Source of the DNA: Phytophthora quininea
Taxonomy: Eukaryota; Oomycota; Peronosporomycetes; Peronosporales; Peronosporaceae
Direction: 5' to 3'
DNA length: 64,000 nucleotides
NCBI GenBank assembly: GCA_011947345.1
Contig: JAAVTG010000637.1
Location: 214,750 to 278,749, forward strand
A program made the translations under genes and the position numbers. The notes below the pieces were generated by a model that worked only from the letters and a program-made list of their open reading frames with translations, did no database searches and had not been told where the DNA came from. Below, one piece after another: positions 20,082-29,403 of the stretch. The number at the start of each line of letters is the position of its first letter. Within the stretch, counting starts at the first letter, position 1.

Positions 20082-20730
20082 TATTCAAGAGAATTGTCAA
20101 TACAGTTTCTGCGGTTTCACTTCGAGAAACGAGAGAACCCGTCGGTGCCAATTTTGTTGCTGTGGGATGATTTCTCTGGGCATTGGACCCAAGAAGTCAT
20201 CGATTACGCCGCACGTCTCAATGTCGTCCTAATGAAAGTTCCTCCAAGCGCCACCGCTGTTTGCCAGCCAGCTGATGTCGCCTGAAACCAACCTTTAAGC
20301 CTTTCAAGCAGCGGCTGCGCGGTTATTGGGTCGAGCTTCTGCAAGATCAGCTGAAGCTCAGGGTACCAGGAGCTCCTTTCAAGCTAGTACCACCGGACAG
20401 AGCGGTTATAGCGAGCTGGATTGAGCGAGCCTGGGCTGACCTAAGCGAGAAGACAGTTAAATCTGGATACAAGAGGGCTGGACTCGGCGTAGAAGCAGCA
20501 GAGGTTGTAGCTAGTGAAATGATCGCTGAGTTAGCGAGTCTTAGCTTGCTAGATGCTCAAATTGGAGCTGTAGCCGACGAGCACGACACCATTGAAAGCA
20601 GTGCGCTCTGCGACGAGCTGCTAGCCTAATGAATGCACTTTCTTTTTCACGATGCGCGGCAAAGTTCACCTTTTCTACCTACATTTTGTACCCAAAGTTG
20701 ACTGTCAGGAAAGAACGGAGGATGCCGGTA

Positions 20731-20779
20731 GTCATATTCGCTCCAAACATGGTGACCATCAGCGAGGCCGAGCGCGAGG
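20731..20779 (+). repeat. Truncated copy of the FKBP 5' end
   Basis: The 49 bases match the FKBP gene from 16 bases before its start to codon 10 with two changes (MVTISEAERE, ATG at 20749). The sequence then turns into unrelated DNA before ADH copy 3. The left half of the same copy (CTTCTTCTCGCTATA) is at 13762-13776, on the other side of the pogo element. Confidence 0.88.
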
Positions 20780-20891
20780 ACGAGCTGCGCAAACAGTACG
20801 TGGCCTTTGCAGCAAACCCAAGCAGAAAAACTGCAACAAGTTGCTCCACAGCTCCACACAATCGAATTCGCCCAAGCGCCGAGCTCCAGCC

Positions 20892-21956
20892 ATGTCCACT
20901 ACACCGCGTACCATCGAAGCCTACGCCTGTTTCGGCAAAGGTGAACAAGTCAAGCCTTGGGAGTACCAGTCACGTCCGCTTGGCCCCGAAGACGTGGAGA
21001 TCAAAATCTCGCACTGCGGTATCTGCGGCTCGGACCTGCACACACTTGACAGTGGCTGGCGTCCATCGACATATCCGTGTGTGGTTGGCCACGAGATCGT
21101 TGGCGTGGTGACGCTCCTTGGTGACAAGGTCAAAAACCTCACGGTAGGAGACCGCGTCGGCGTCGGCGCGCAGGTCTGGGCTTGTCTTAACAAGGACTCG
21201 GCTGCTCCTTGCCGCGAGTGCGCCAGTGGTGACGACGCCTACTGCTTGCACCGAGTTCTCACGTACAACAACAAGTACACCGACGGCTCCATGTCGTACG
21301 GAGGGTATGCCGAGTACGTTCGCGTGTTGAGCGACTACGCCTTCAAGATCCCAGACAACCTCCCGTTGGATGTGGCGGCACCTTTGCTGTGTGCTGGCAC
21401 GACGGTGTACACACCACTGAAGGAAGTCGACGTAAAGCCCGGCAAGCGCGTGGGTATTGTCGGCATCGGCGGACTCGGCCACCTGGCCATTCAGTTCGCC
21501 AACGCCATGGGGGCAGACGCCGTCGTCGCGTTCTCTCGCTCAGCCAACAAGGAGACGGAGGTGCGTGCGTTGGGCGCCAAGGAGTTCGTTGTCTACACGG
21601 ACGAGAAGCAGGCCCAAGCAGCAGCTCGGTCAGTGGATGTGCTTCTTGTCACGGCCGACGCCGAGAACATGCCGTACACGCTCTTCCTGAGCTTCCTAGC
21701 TGTACGCGGCACGCTGATCATGGTGGGCATCCCGAACGACCAGGTCACGTACCAGCCGTACTCGTTGGTGGGCAAGGGCGCCAACTTCAAAGGCAGCAAC
21801 ATCGGCAGCATCCAAGACATCAAAGACATGCTGGAGCTGGCGTCCGAGAAGAACGTGCGCGCTGTGATTCAGAAACTGCCGATGAGCAAGGTGAACGAAG
21901 GCATCGAGATGGTCCGCAAGGGATCAGTGAGGTACCGTGTGGTGCTCGAGAATTAG
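20892..21956 (+). CDS. Zinc-dependent alcohol dehydrogenase, copy 3 (intact)
   Basis: A complete 354-residue CAD-family ADH. Catalytic zinc ligands lie in GICGSDLH, VVGHEIVG and LLCAG. The four structural cysteines run from WACLN to DAYC, and GIGGLG and FSRS are kept. Unique changes include QFANAMGA and VYTPLKEVDV. The ATG at 20892 gives the family N terminus MSTTPRTIEAYACFGKG; the frame is open 80 codons upstream but that part is unrelated. Its upstream region is what remains of the second FKBP 5' end after transposon insertion, so its promoter is probably new; no clear initiator is seen. Confidence 0.9.
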   Translation: MSTTPRTIEAYACFGKGEQVKPWEYQSRPLGPEDVEIKISHCGICGSDLHTLDSGWRPSTYPCVVGHEIVGVVTLLGDKVKNLTVGDRVGVGAQVWACLNKDSAAPCRECASGDDAYCLHRVLTYNNKYTDGSMSYGGYAEYVRVLSDYAFKIPDNLPLDVAAPLLCAGTTVYTPLKEVDVKPGKRVGIVGIGGLGHLAIQFANAMGADAVVAFSRSANKETEVRALGAKEFVVYTDEKQAQAAARSVDVLLVTADAENMPYTLFLSFLAVRGTLIMVGIPNDQVTYQPYSLVGKGANFKGSNIGSIQDIKDMLELASEKNVRAVIQKLPMSKVNEGIEMVRKGSVRYRVVLEN

Positions 21957-22097
21957 AAAATGAGTAACTAGCAACGCCATACAAGTTGCCGAAGCTGAAC
22001 AGGGGTCCGTCAATACAGATTTTATATTGATTGACTGCTTCGATCTGGAACAATCAATGATTGCAATCTCTTCAATCTCCTAGCTGGTTATTGCAAT

Positions 22098-22720
22098 CTA
22101 ATACACAAGTACTGCATCGCTAATGTGTTTGGCTCGCTCAATGGCCTTCAACACGTCCGCAAGCGTCACTAAGTCCCAGTTTAGCTTCAAGTACATGATC
22201 ATTTCGAGGTTTTCGTGGTTCAGGCACTTCCTCAAATACCCGACAGTGCTTTTAACGGTCGAGAAAAAGCGCTCAGCAACTACGGAGGTCGCAGGAATCC
22301 AGGTTACGTCGATAAACTTCGACTGCGGTCCCCTCCGTCAGCGTGATTTTTCTTGAGCTTCTCATCCAGAGCATCAGCGGCGCGCTTCCGTATTGACCTT
22401 GCTGTAGCTGTCTCAACAAGAGCTGCTGGTGATTGATCCGGATCCGGTGAGGTTGTAGTGAGACGATGCAATGCCTTTCGCTCGTTTCGCAACAAGGAGG
22501 TCTCTACGCCAGCTTGAATTTTAGCCAGCACGCTATCAAACGCTCCAGACTCGACAATATCCGCATCCGGGGCAAGATACTTCTCCATGCCATCGTAGTC
22601 GTCTAGCACAATGTCAAAACTGTCGCCACAGTCATGTTGTTGCGCTGGAGTTTACAAGTGATGACATCAAGCGCGGTCATTTCGTCCAGGAGGCCAGCAA
22701 TTTTCCTCTGCGGCTCTAAC
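22098..22720 (-). pseudogene. hAT transposase, C-terminal remnant
   Basis: On the minus strand a helical part (LLDEMTALDVITCKLQRNN) leads through a charged region (MLDDYDGMEKYLAPDAD, ARSIRKRAADALDEKLKKN) into the hAT dimerisation domain: VTWIPATSVVAERFFSTVKS and RKCLNHENLEMIMYLKLNW, ending at a TAG at 22098. Frames change near 22325 and 22612. The N-terminal zinc finger and most of the RNase H core are missing, so this is a decayed fragment. It lies between two ADH copies. Confidence 0.8.
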
Positions 22721-22755
22721 AGCAGTAAAACCTAATAGAACCTAGGCGAAAATCC

Positions 22756-22824
22756 GTGATTGTGATTGCCGATCTTGCCACAATCAGGTATTGTGATTGA
22801 CAATATCGGCAATCACACAATCAC
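22756..22824. repeat. Foldback of ATTGTGATTG-type motifs
   Basis: GTGATTGTGATTGCCGAT (22756-22773) is mirrored at 22805-22824 with a 2-base insertion, and related ATTG/CAAT motifs fill the loop and recur at 22024-22100. This lies on the upstream side of the hAT fragment. It may be the subterminal repeat region of that element. Confidence 0.55.
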
Positions 22825-22992
22825 AATCCATTTTTGCGGATCCCTGGGACCATCATTAGCTGAGCCCGAGGAAGTCAACTGACTGCGCATCACTTTGACT
22901 CGATCTTTGTAGCTAACTTCAACATGGCGTGCGTCGTGCAGATCGCTCTTCACGCTCACTCCTGAATCCACCAAGCAGAACAAACACCTACG

Positions 22993-24058
22993 ATGTCCAC
23001 TGCTCCGCGCACCATCAAAGCCTACGCCTGCTTTGGCAAGGACGAGGAGATCAAGCCCTGGGAGTACCAGTCGCGCCCGCTTGGCCCCGAGGACATTGAG
23101 ATCAAGATCTCGCACTGCGGCATCTGCGGCTCGGACCTGCACACCATGGAGAGCGGCTGGGGCGAGACCATCTACCCGTGTGTGGTCGGCCACGAGATTG
23201 TCGGCGAGATCACTCGCCGGCGACAAGGTGAAGGACCTCAAGATCGGCGACCGTGTCGGTGTCGGCGCCCAGGCTTGGGCGTGTCTGAACAAGGACCCCG
23301 CCAACCCGTGCAAGGAGTGCGCAAGTGGCGATGACGCATACTGCTCCCGCAAAGTTTGGACGTATGGGGACACGTATCTTAACGACATGGCCATCTCGTA
23401 CGGCGGATATGCCGACTACATGCGAGTAGCGCACGAGTACGCCTTTAAAATCCCGGACAACCTCCCGTCGGATGTCGCGGCCCCTCTGCTGTGCGCCGGC
23501 ACGACAGTGTTCACCCCGTTGAAGGAGGCCGACGTCAAGCCCGGCAAGCGTGTGGGCGTTGTGGGCATCGGCGGACTGGGCCACTTGGGCATCCGGTTCG
23601 CCAAGGCCATGGGCGCCGACGCTGTAGTGGCGTTCTCTCGCTCGGCGAACAAGGAGGCCGAGGTGCGTGCTCTCGGCGCTACCGACTTCGTCGTCTACTC
23701 AGACGAGAAGCAGGCCGCTGCCGCTGCTGGTTCGGTCGACGTGCTGCTGATCTGCGCCAACGCTGACAACATGCCGTACACGCTCTTCCTGAGCTTCCTG
23801 GCCGTTCGTGGCTCGTGCATCATGGTGGGTCTGCCCAACGACGACGTCAAGTTCAACGCGTTCGGTGTTGTTGGCAAGGGCGCCAAGTTCGTGGGCAGCA
23901 ACATCGGCAGCATCCGGGACATCAAGGACATGCTGGAGGTGGCGTCCAAGAAGAACGTGTGCGCTGTGATTCAGAAACTGCCGATGAGCAAGGTGAACGA
24001 AGGCGTCAAGATGGTGCGCGACGGCACAGTGCGCTACCGCGTGGTGCTCGAGAATTAG
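22993..24058 (+). pseudogene. Zinc-dependent alcohol dehydrogenase, copy 4, one 2-base frameshift
   Basis: Nearly identical to copy 2 but broken at a different place. After GEIT near 23213 it reads ATCACTCGCC where copy 2 has ATCACTCTCGCC, so one CT is missing and the frame shifts at about residue 75. The rest (23220-24058) is conserved in the other frame to RYRVVLEN, including the structural cysteines, GIGGLG and FSRS. Where copy 2 is broken, this copy is whole, so a mosaic of the two would be intact. The lesion may be real and recent, or an error. Confidence 0.85.
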
Positions 24059-24513
24059 GGAAGTGGGCCCTGGGCGGTTGGACTGGAAAGCGTGTTCTCT
24101 TCACATCAAATGAAATGGTTGAACCACAGTGAGCAGTAAGCCACGTAGGCGAAATACAACGTTTCTTGCGTGCAAACAACATGACTTGGAATCGGCATCT
24201 CAAGAGTCTGGGGCACAGAACGCAGCAGCGATGAACTTCACGTTGACTCGCTGAGCAAGAGTAATCTCAGATAACTTTCCTGCTCTTGCTATTAGTCACG
24301 CTGATGATGGGACGTTGGTTGTATATTTCTCCTTCACTGGGGACAAGCGCGCGTGAGCCCGCTCAATGCTGGCGTGGACAAATTGTCAATGTTAAAATAT
24401 GGATCAAGTCGACGACAGAGTCGAGGCTGCGAAGGGACCTTTGTGGAAGGCTGAAGTAGGAAACGTTGGGTAGATCGCCCAGGCAGGTTAGCGCTCACTT
24501 CTAGATTGGTAAA
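24059..24513. other. Intergenic region, no gene seen
   Basis: No open frame has protein-like features. The right part (about 24340-24513) has a composition unlike the ADH flanks and leads into the ribozyme-like motif, so it may be the remnant of a retroelement. Confidence 0.4.
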
Positions 24514-24553
24514 GCCACTGACGAGCCCCTGGCGGGGGGCCGAAACGTCTGGC
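24514..24553 (+). ncRNA. Candidate type I hammerhead ribozyme
   Basis: All conserved core bases are in order: CUGACGA (24518-24524), GAAA (24542-24545) and the cleavage triplet GUC (24547-24549). Stem I is GCCA (24514-24517) pairing with UGGC (24550-24553), and stem II is G-CCCC with GGGG-C around a small loop, with one bulged C. Stem III is almost absent, because GAAAC directly joins GUC. Such minimal-stem-III hammerheads are known from retroelement-borne ribozymes that work as dimers. No other copy was noticed here. Cleavage is untested. Confidence 0.5.
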
Positions 24554-24761
24554 ACGCGTTCAATCCGAGGTCATTCACCAAGCATCCAATTTCCAACAGT
24601 CAACGTCATCTTCGGGAAAGAGGAATTGCTTTTAGTGTCTGCTCCATCAAAACCACCACAAAAATCGCCCTTAGCCCGAGCACCGCAAAGTTTCGTCTCC
24701 ACGACTCTCACTCTCGTTTTTACCACCAAGCGATCTCTTCATCAGCAAAGCCACTGCAACA

Positions 24762-25425
24762 ATGTCCACCGAGAACCATCAAGGCCTACGCCTCTTTCGG
24801 AAAGGGCCAAGAGATCAAGCCTTGGGAGTACCAATCCCGTCCACTGGGACCCGAAGACGTCGAGATCAAAATCACGCACTGCGGAATCTGCGGCTCTGAC
24901 GTTCACACCATCGACAGCGGCTGGGGAGAGACCGAGTACCCGTGCGTTGTCGGCCACGATATCGTCGGCGAGATCGCTCTTGCAGGCGACCATGTTGACG
25001 ACATGAAGGTCGGTGACCGCGTTGGCGTGAGAGCTCGTACAACAAGTATGAGGACAGCGCCACCTCGTACGGAGGCTACGCCGACTACGTCCGTGTCGCT
25101 CATGAGGACGTGTTGGTGATCACGGCCGATGCCAACAACATGCCGTACCCTTTATTCCTCAGCTTCTGGCGGTGCGTGGCACATGCGTCATGGTCGGTCT
25201 CCCCAACGACGACATCACGTTTAGCGCCTTTGGTATCGTGTCCAAGGCCGCCAAAGTCGTTGGCAGCAGCACTGGCAGCATCCACGACATCAAGGACATG
25301 CTGGAACTCGCCTCCAAGAAAAACGTGCGCTCTGTGATCCAGAAACTCCCCATGTCCAAAGTGAACGAAGTCATCAAGATGATGCGTGACGATCGGTGCG
25401 CTACCGCGTGGTGCTCGAAAACTAG
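24762..25425 (+). pseudogene. Alcohol dehydrogenase, copy 5, deleted pseudogene
   Basis: The N-terminal part (TIKAYASFGKGQEIKPWEYQ, ITHCGICGSDVHTID) and the C-terminal part (SVIQKLPMSKVNEVIKMM) are recognisable, but two large internal deletions are present. One near 25028 removes the four-cysteine structural zinc loop. The other near 25106 removes the third catalytic cysteine, GIGGLG and FSRS. A base is missing after the start codon region and small indels follow near 25165 and 25391. It cannot encode an enzyme. Confidence 0.9.
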
Positions 25426-25617
25426 GGTATGTTGCCAACATAATCAGAGCGATTTGACCACCAACGAAACAAACACGACGCGGAGGACTTTTACTACCGC
25501 TCTCATCCATCTTTCATCATCATTTACACCTTTGTCCACTTCGAATGTGAAAGGGTTAAGACGTTCATGTCCATTAGATAGATTTCGAGAGCGCAAATGG
25601 TATGTCTTGCGACCCTC

Positions 25618-28506
25618 TCAAACAAGGTCCTTCTTCGCCAGCAAACTGTTTGGGAGCTTTCGTGCATACTCTGGATCCTGCGTTTCCATTTCCTCGCGTA
25701 GTTCCCAGTACATCGAGTCGTCAGGCAGTTGCTTCGCCAACTCAAGAGCATTAGCCCAGTCAGACAAGTGCCTGCTACGTTGCACCAGCTCCAAGTAAAG
25801 TTTGCAGGCTTCTTCCAGGTCCCCGAGTTCCGTCACGTAATTAATAATTTCGCGATAGCACACAACGCCGAGAAAGCCCATTCGGTCAACATTCGCCCGC
25901 AACAATTCCGTCGCCTGCTCAATGGAGCCAGCGTGGGTGTTTGCCAATATAATCTTTTCACACGCGAAGGAATCCCACGGGATGTCTCGTTGCCTCATCT
26001 CGTCTGCGAGCGAGATCACCGCCTCGTAGTTTTGCATTCTCAAATGCGCATCAAGTACGTTGTTCCACACAAACTTGTTCATGGCGTCTTTGGAAGAGCT
26101 GAAGATCTCGATCCCACGCAGCTTCATCTTGTCTTTGTTGTGCTTCAGGTGCGCAACGACCACAGTTCTCAGAGCAGTGCTTTTGAGCTGCGCTCGAGTC
26201 TCCTCCGACATCGCCTGGTATATGTCTAGAACATCAGCCCACCGCTTGTCCGGACCACACGCTAGCAAAACCCTTTCGTAGATTTCAATCGTCGGTTCCG
26301 CACCTTGATCTCGTACCATCGAAAACACCATCGTTGCCACGTCGGCGTTGCGCGCGTCATCCCCGTAAGCGGCAAGGGAACGTTGAGCAAAGTGTGAAAG
26401 CTTTACACCGCGGCTCTGCTGCTCACGGACGAAAGCAGTGACTTGGTTTTCATTCGCATCAACGGAGGAAGCGGCAGACCAGTCGAATTCCTCTTCATCC
26501 TGGTTGGCAGCATCTTTGAGCGTTGACAAATATTCCAAGATGTCCGACACCAGTTCCTGTTGCTTCGATTTGGTCGCAGCATCTAGAGCTACGCCGTACA
26601 CCCATGGCTCTAACGTCGTCAAGTCCTCGCGCATTCCCCGAAACAGCTGAAGTGCCTGAGCAAACCTGCGACTGCCATAGAGTTTTCTATACAGTGTCTT
26701 CTGCGGCAACGGCATGAGAGCAACCCTCCTCACGGCATTCGTTCCACAGCTCCAGACCCTCATCAAGTTTGTTGCTTCTTGCCAATTTTTTAAGCGTCTG
26801 CGATGCTTCGACGGATGATGGATCGTAGTCAGCACTTTCCTCAACTGCATGACCAATGTCTTGATCAGTTCGGAGCTCCTGCGCTTTAGGGCTCCGGCCT
26901 GGAAGTATCGATTCAAAACCTGTAGAGATAAGTGCCATTTGTTTGCGAAGTTCCCCATAAATTGATCCTGTAGGAAGCTGTTTGGCTGGTTCTGTATCCA
27001 AAGGCAATCCTGGTTTAGCCGACCCACTAGGCCTGTGTTCGTTGTTGAGAATCAAATGACTTGGAAGCATTGATTCCAACTCTTCAGATCGTGCTGACAT
27101 GATGTCACGGAGTTCCCAATACATGGATTGATCGGGAAACTGCAACGCCAACTCGAGTGCGTCGGACCAGTCGGACAGGTCCGAACTGTATTGCACCAAC
27201 TCCAAATAAACCTGGCAGATTGCTTGCGGATCCTCATGCTCCGCCACGTAATGTTTGACCACCTTTTTGTAACAATTCACGTGATGACGATGATTCATTT
27301 TCCCTGCTATCGCTTTCAGCAGCTCCTTGGCGTTTTCAATGCTGCCACTCTGAATGTTGGCAAGTACGACCAGCTGATGGGTGAAGCTGGTCATCTTGAT
27401 GCCTCGCTGTTTCATCTCATCTGCGAGTTCGAGCACAGATCCATACTCATGTAGTGCTAATTGCGCGTTTAATACTCCATTCCACACAAACCCCAGGGTA
27501 GTTCGTGCTTGTAGCGATCAAACATCTCAATTCCTTGCACTTTCATCTCGTCCTCGTCATGTCGAACGTACGCGTCGATTACACAAGCCATAGTATTCAT
27601 CTTTAACTGCATACGAATTGTCATCGGCATCGACTGATACACTTCCACAGCTTCACACCACCGGTTCTCTCTGTTACACCAGTAGAAAATCGCGTTGTAA
27701 AACTTGGTATTTAGCACCCTGTTAGGATCGACCCCGAGTCCCCAACCATTGCCAAGATGGTCAGCTGCACGTCCAATTGGCGTGACTCGACAGCAAACGC
27801 AGCAAGCGCTTGCAGCGCAAATTCCGAGAGCTTGACGCCATTGGCATGCCACTTCTGAATCAAGGAAACCGCCCCTTCCCCGGTAAGCACATCGATCTCA
27901 AGATCGTCCTCATCTTCTCTGTCTTCCTTGATCATCATCAACTGTTTCAAAATGGTGTTCATCGACTCTTGGTCGTTTGTCTCGACTGCTGCGTACAGGA
28001 CCCGCCCCAATCCTCCTGGGTGGATGTCCAGTCCGTCCTTGCACATGCTCTCGTGAAGTCGCAAGACGTGACCAAATCTGCGTGTCTCCATCAACGACTG
28101 GATGGCACGTACACACGCGAATGGCTTTAAGGTAATGTTGTTCTGTAAGCAGTAGTCCATGAATTGAGCGACTTGATTGACATGTCTGTGCTTTACCAAA
28201 CCTGCTAACAAGTTGGACGCCTGATTCACTGACAGTGGGAAATCTCCGCCCAATTGAAGATCTTGGAACGCAGCCAGCGCCGCAGCAGAGTCTCTTCCAG
28301 CCGCCGCTACCCGCATCGCGAAGAGATTTTGCTCTGTGGGATCGCTCTTAAGAGAGAAAACGCAGCGTGTTTGCGTGGGGAATCGGCGGCGGCGTGAACG
28401 GAAGGTAGCCACGTTGCAGGGACTTGGGAAGGTCCATGGACCTGCGCGCGGGTCGGCGAAGTAGCGAAGCCGTCGCCCGAGCGAGTGAGCGTCGCGCTGC
28501 CAGCAT
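25618..28506 (-). CDS. PPR-like mitochondrial protein, double-length, with several frame breaks
   Basis: An ATG at 28506 opens a typical mitochondrial targeting sequence (MLAARRSLARATASLLRR). Then come helical repeats of about 35 residues of pentatricopeptide type, such as WCEAVEVYQSMPMTIRMQLK, ALHEYGSVLELADEMKQRG and QNYEAVISLADEMRQRDI. The body consists of two related halves (about 28300-27060 and 26830-25618), each ending in an SMYWELR motif. PPR proteins bind organellar RNA, so a role in mitochondrial RNA processing is likely by family. Frame changes are needed near 28345, 27733 (one G short), 27497 and 26722. These may be errors, as the coding signal is strong throughout. Several decayed copies lie at 33904-43342. 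Confidence 0.65.
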
Positions 28507-28958
28507 GACGTCCTCGTTTTGATAGCCACAAATCCCGGTTAAGAGACGCTGCTCGGTTTAGGAGATGGATACATTTCCACCAACAAGCATGACTGTGTCA
28601 CCTTCACCTCCTCGATAGAGGAGACCCCACGGCATTACTTTTCCTGGCTCTCCTGAATGAATTCCATGTCGGGCCCTAAAGGCCCTAATGGAGCCGAAAT
28701 CACGCGATTGCGACGTTGGAAAACACTATCCGAGGTTTTGCTCCGTCAGTGATCTTCCACTCGAACGTTGAACACTTGTACTATTGTCATTAGACGACAC
28801 GAATCCATTGGGTTCGACGGTGTCTGCGCGCGGATCATGCCATTTGGGACAATGTCGGATTTTGAAGCGATCCACGCGATCTATACGAGGCTATCACACT
28901 CCAAACCACTGCTTGCTTCACCTACACCTCCCGTGTTGCAACGAGATTCCATTGCCGG
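28507..28958. other. Intergenic region, no gene seen
   Basis: Upstream of both the PPR-like gene (minus) and the small Cys-rich gene (plus). It contains a short inverted repeat (GGGCCCTAAAGGCCC, 28673-28687). No open frame with protein features was found. Confidence 0.5.
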
Positions 28959-28979
28959 ACCTCATTCTGCTTTTTACCA
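28959..28979 (+). promoter_or_regulatory. Core promoter of the Cys-rich secreted protein gene
   Basis: ACCTCATTCTGCTTTTTACC fits the initiator plus a T-rich flank. It lies about 27 bases before the ATG at 29006. Confidence 0.5.
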
Positions 28980-29005
28980 AGTCCAGCGCACCACTCCACC
29001 AAGCC

Positions 29006-29191
29006 ATGAACTTCAATACCTCCCTCGCCGTTGTCATCGTCGCCACCGTCGCCGACACTCAGACCTGTCGAGACGCGCGTTGCGCCTCCCTTGGTACCGA
29101 GTCGAACGACAAGACCAGCGCGTGCTGTGCGAAAATGTCCGATTTCGAAGCCTGCTGCCGAGTCAGCTGCGGAATCGGCAGTCCTTGCTGA
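29006..29191 (+). CDS. Small secreted cysteine-rich protein (candidate effector)
   Basis: The 61-residue product has a short signal peptide (hydrophobic core SLAVVIVATVA, residues 6-16). The mature part of about 42 residues carries eight cysteines (residues 21, 26, 40, 41, 50, 51, 55, 61), including two CC pairs, so four disulphides are possible. Size and cysteine content are like the SCR and PcF-type apoplastic proteins of Phytophthora, but I see no sure match to either family, so a phytotoxin or effector role is only inferred. The start is supported by the initiator upstream. The gene stands alone, on the opposite strand to both neighbours. Confidence 0.65.
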   Translation: MNFNTSLAVVIVATVADTQTCRDARCASLGTESNDKTSACCAKMSDFEACCRVSCGIGSPC

Positions 29192-29356
29192 GCGCCGTCT
29201 AGCTCCCGAGGCACGACAGGTAGTGCATTCGAAAAGATCATCACTGCAGACGTGCCCCAACGTGGTCGTAACAACAAATTCGAGTCTCATTTTGTTTTGC
29301 TTTGGTTGCGATTCTTCAAATATGAATATCATCTCAGCTCTCTCTCCGAATGCTTG

Positions 29357-29403
29357 CCTACCTACCTACCTACCTACCTACCTACCTACCTACCTACCTA
29401 CCT
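29357..29403. repeat. CTAC microsatellite
   Basis: About eleven tandem CTAC units. The transporter stop codon (TAG on the minus strand, 29398-29400) lies in the first unit reached by translation. Confidence 0.95.

Larger units (their letters stand above)
13893..20629 (+). pseudogene. Pogo/CENP-B-type DDE_1 transposase, split by insertions
   Basis: The pieces are 13893-13965 plus 16168-16383 (N terminus, WEQSGNIGAVIQAFYSELNE), 16640-16979 (CENP-B-type helix-turn-helix, YDLPDFQASWSWMTRFKKR), 17054-17340 (YLPARTISKKGAKTVW) and 20082-20629 (LLLWDDFSGHWTQEVIDYA, PPSATAVCQPADVA, ending ALCDELLA). The first catalytic Asp is in NADQT and the second in WDDFSGHW. Inactivating changes besides the insertions are a missing G in a G run near 16716 and a TGA where the family has Trp after QPADVA (about 20283). 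A 74-base AT-rich gap at 16980-17053 looks like an intron. The CTAG insertion site rejoins the first two pieces in frame. Confidence 0.82.
13777..20728 (+). mobile_element. Pogo-like DNA transposon carrying two further transposons
   Basis: The ends are 29-bp inverted repeats starting CCGGCATCCT, matching at 25 of 29 positions (13777-13805 and 20700-20728). They are flanked by TA on both sides (13775-13776, 20729-20730), as expected for the Tc1/mariner/pogo superfamily. Removing the element and one TA restores sequence that matches the FKBP 5' region at 4977-5040. The pogo gene inside is split by a Harbinger element (13966-16167), a hairpin-rich segment (about 16384-16640) and a Crypton (about 17341-20081). 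Without these the element is about 1.75 kb, a normal size for the group. Confidence 0.88.

Noticed and set aside
24334..24555. 73-codon minus-strand frame (PSTKVPSQPRLCRRLDPYF)
   Set aside because: It looked faintly protein-like, but no start context or family could be supported; it overlaps the ribozyme candidate.
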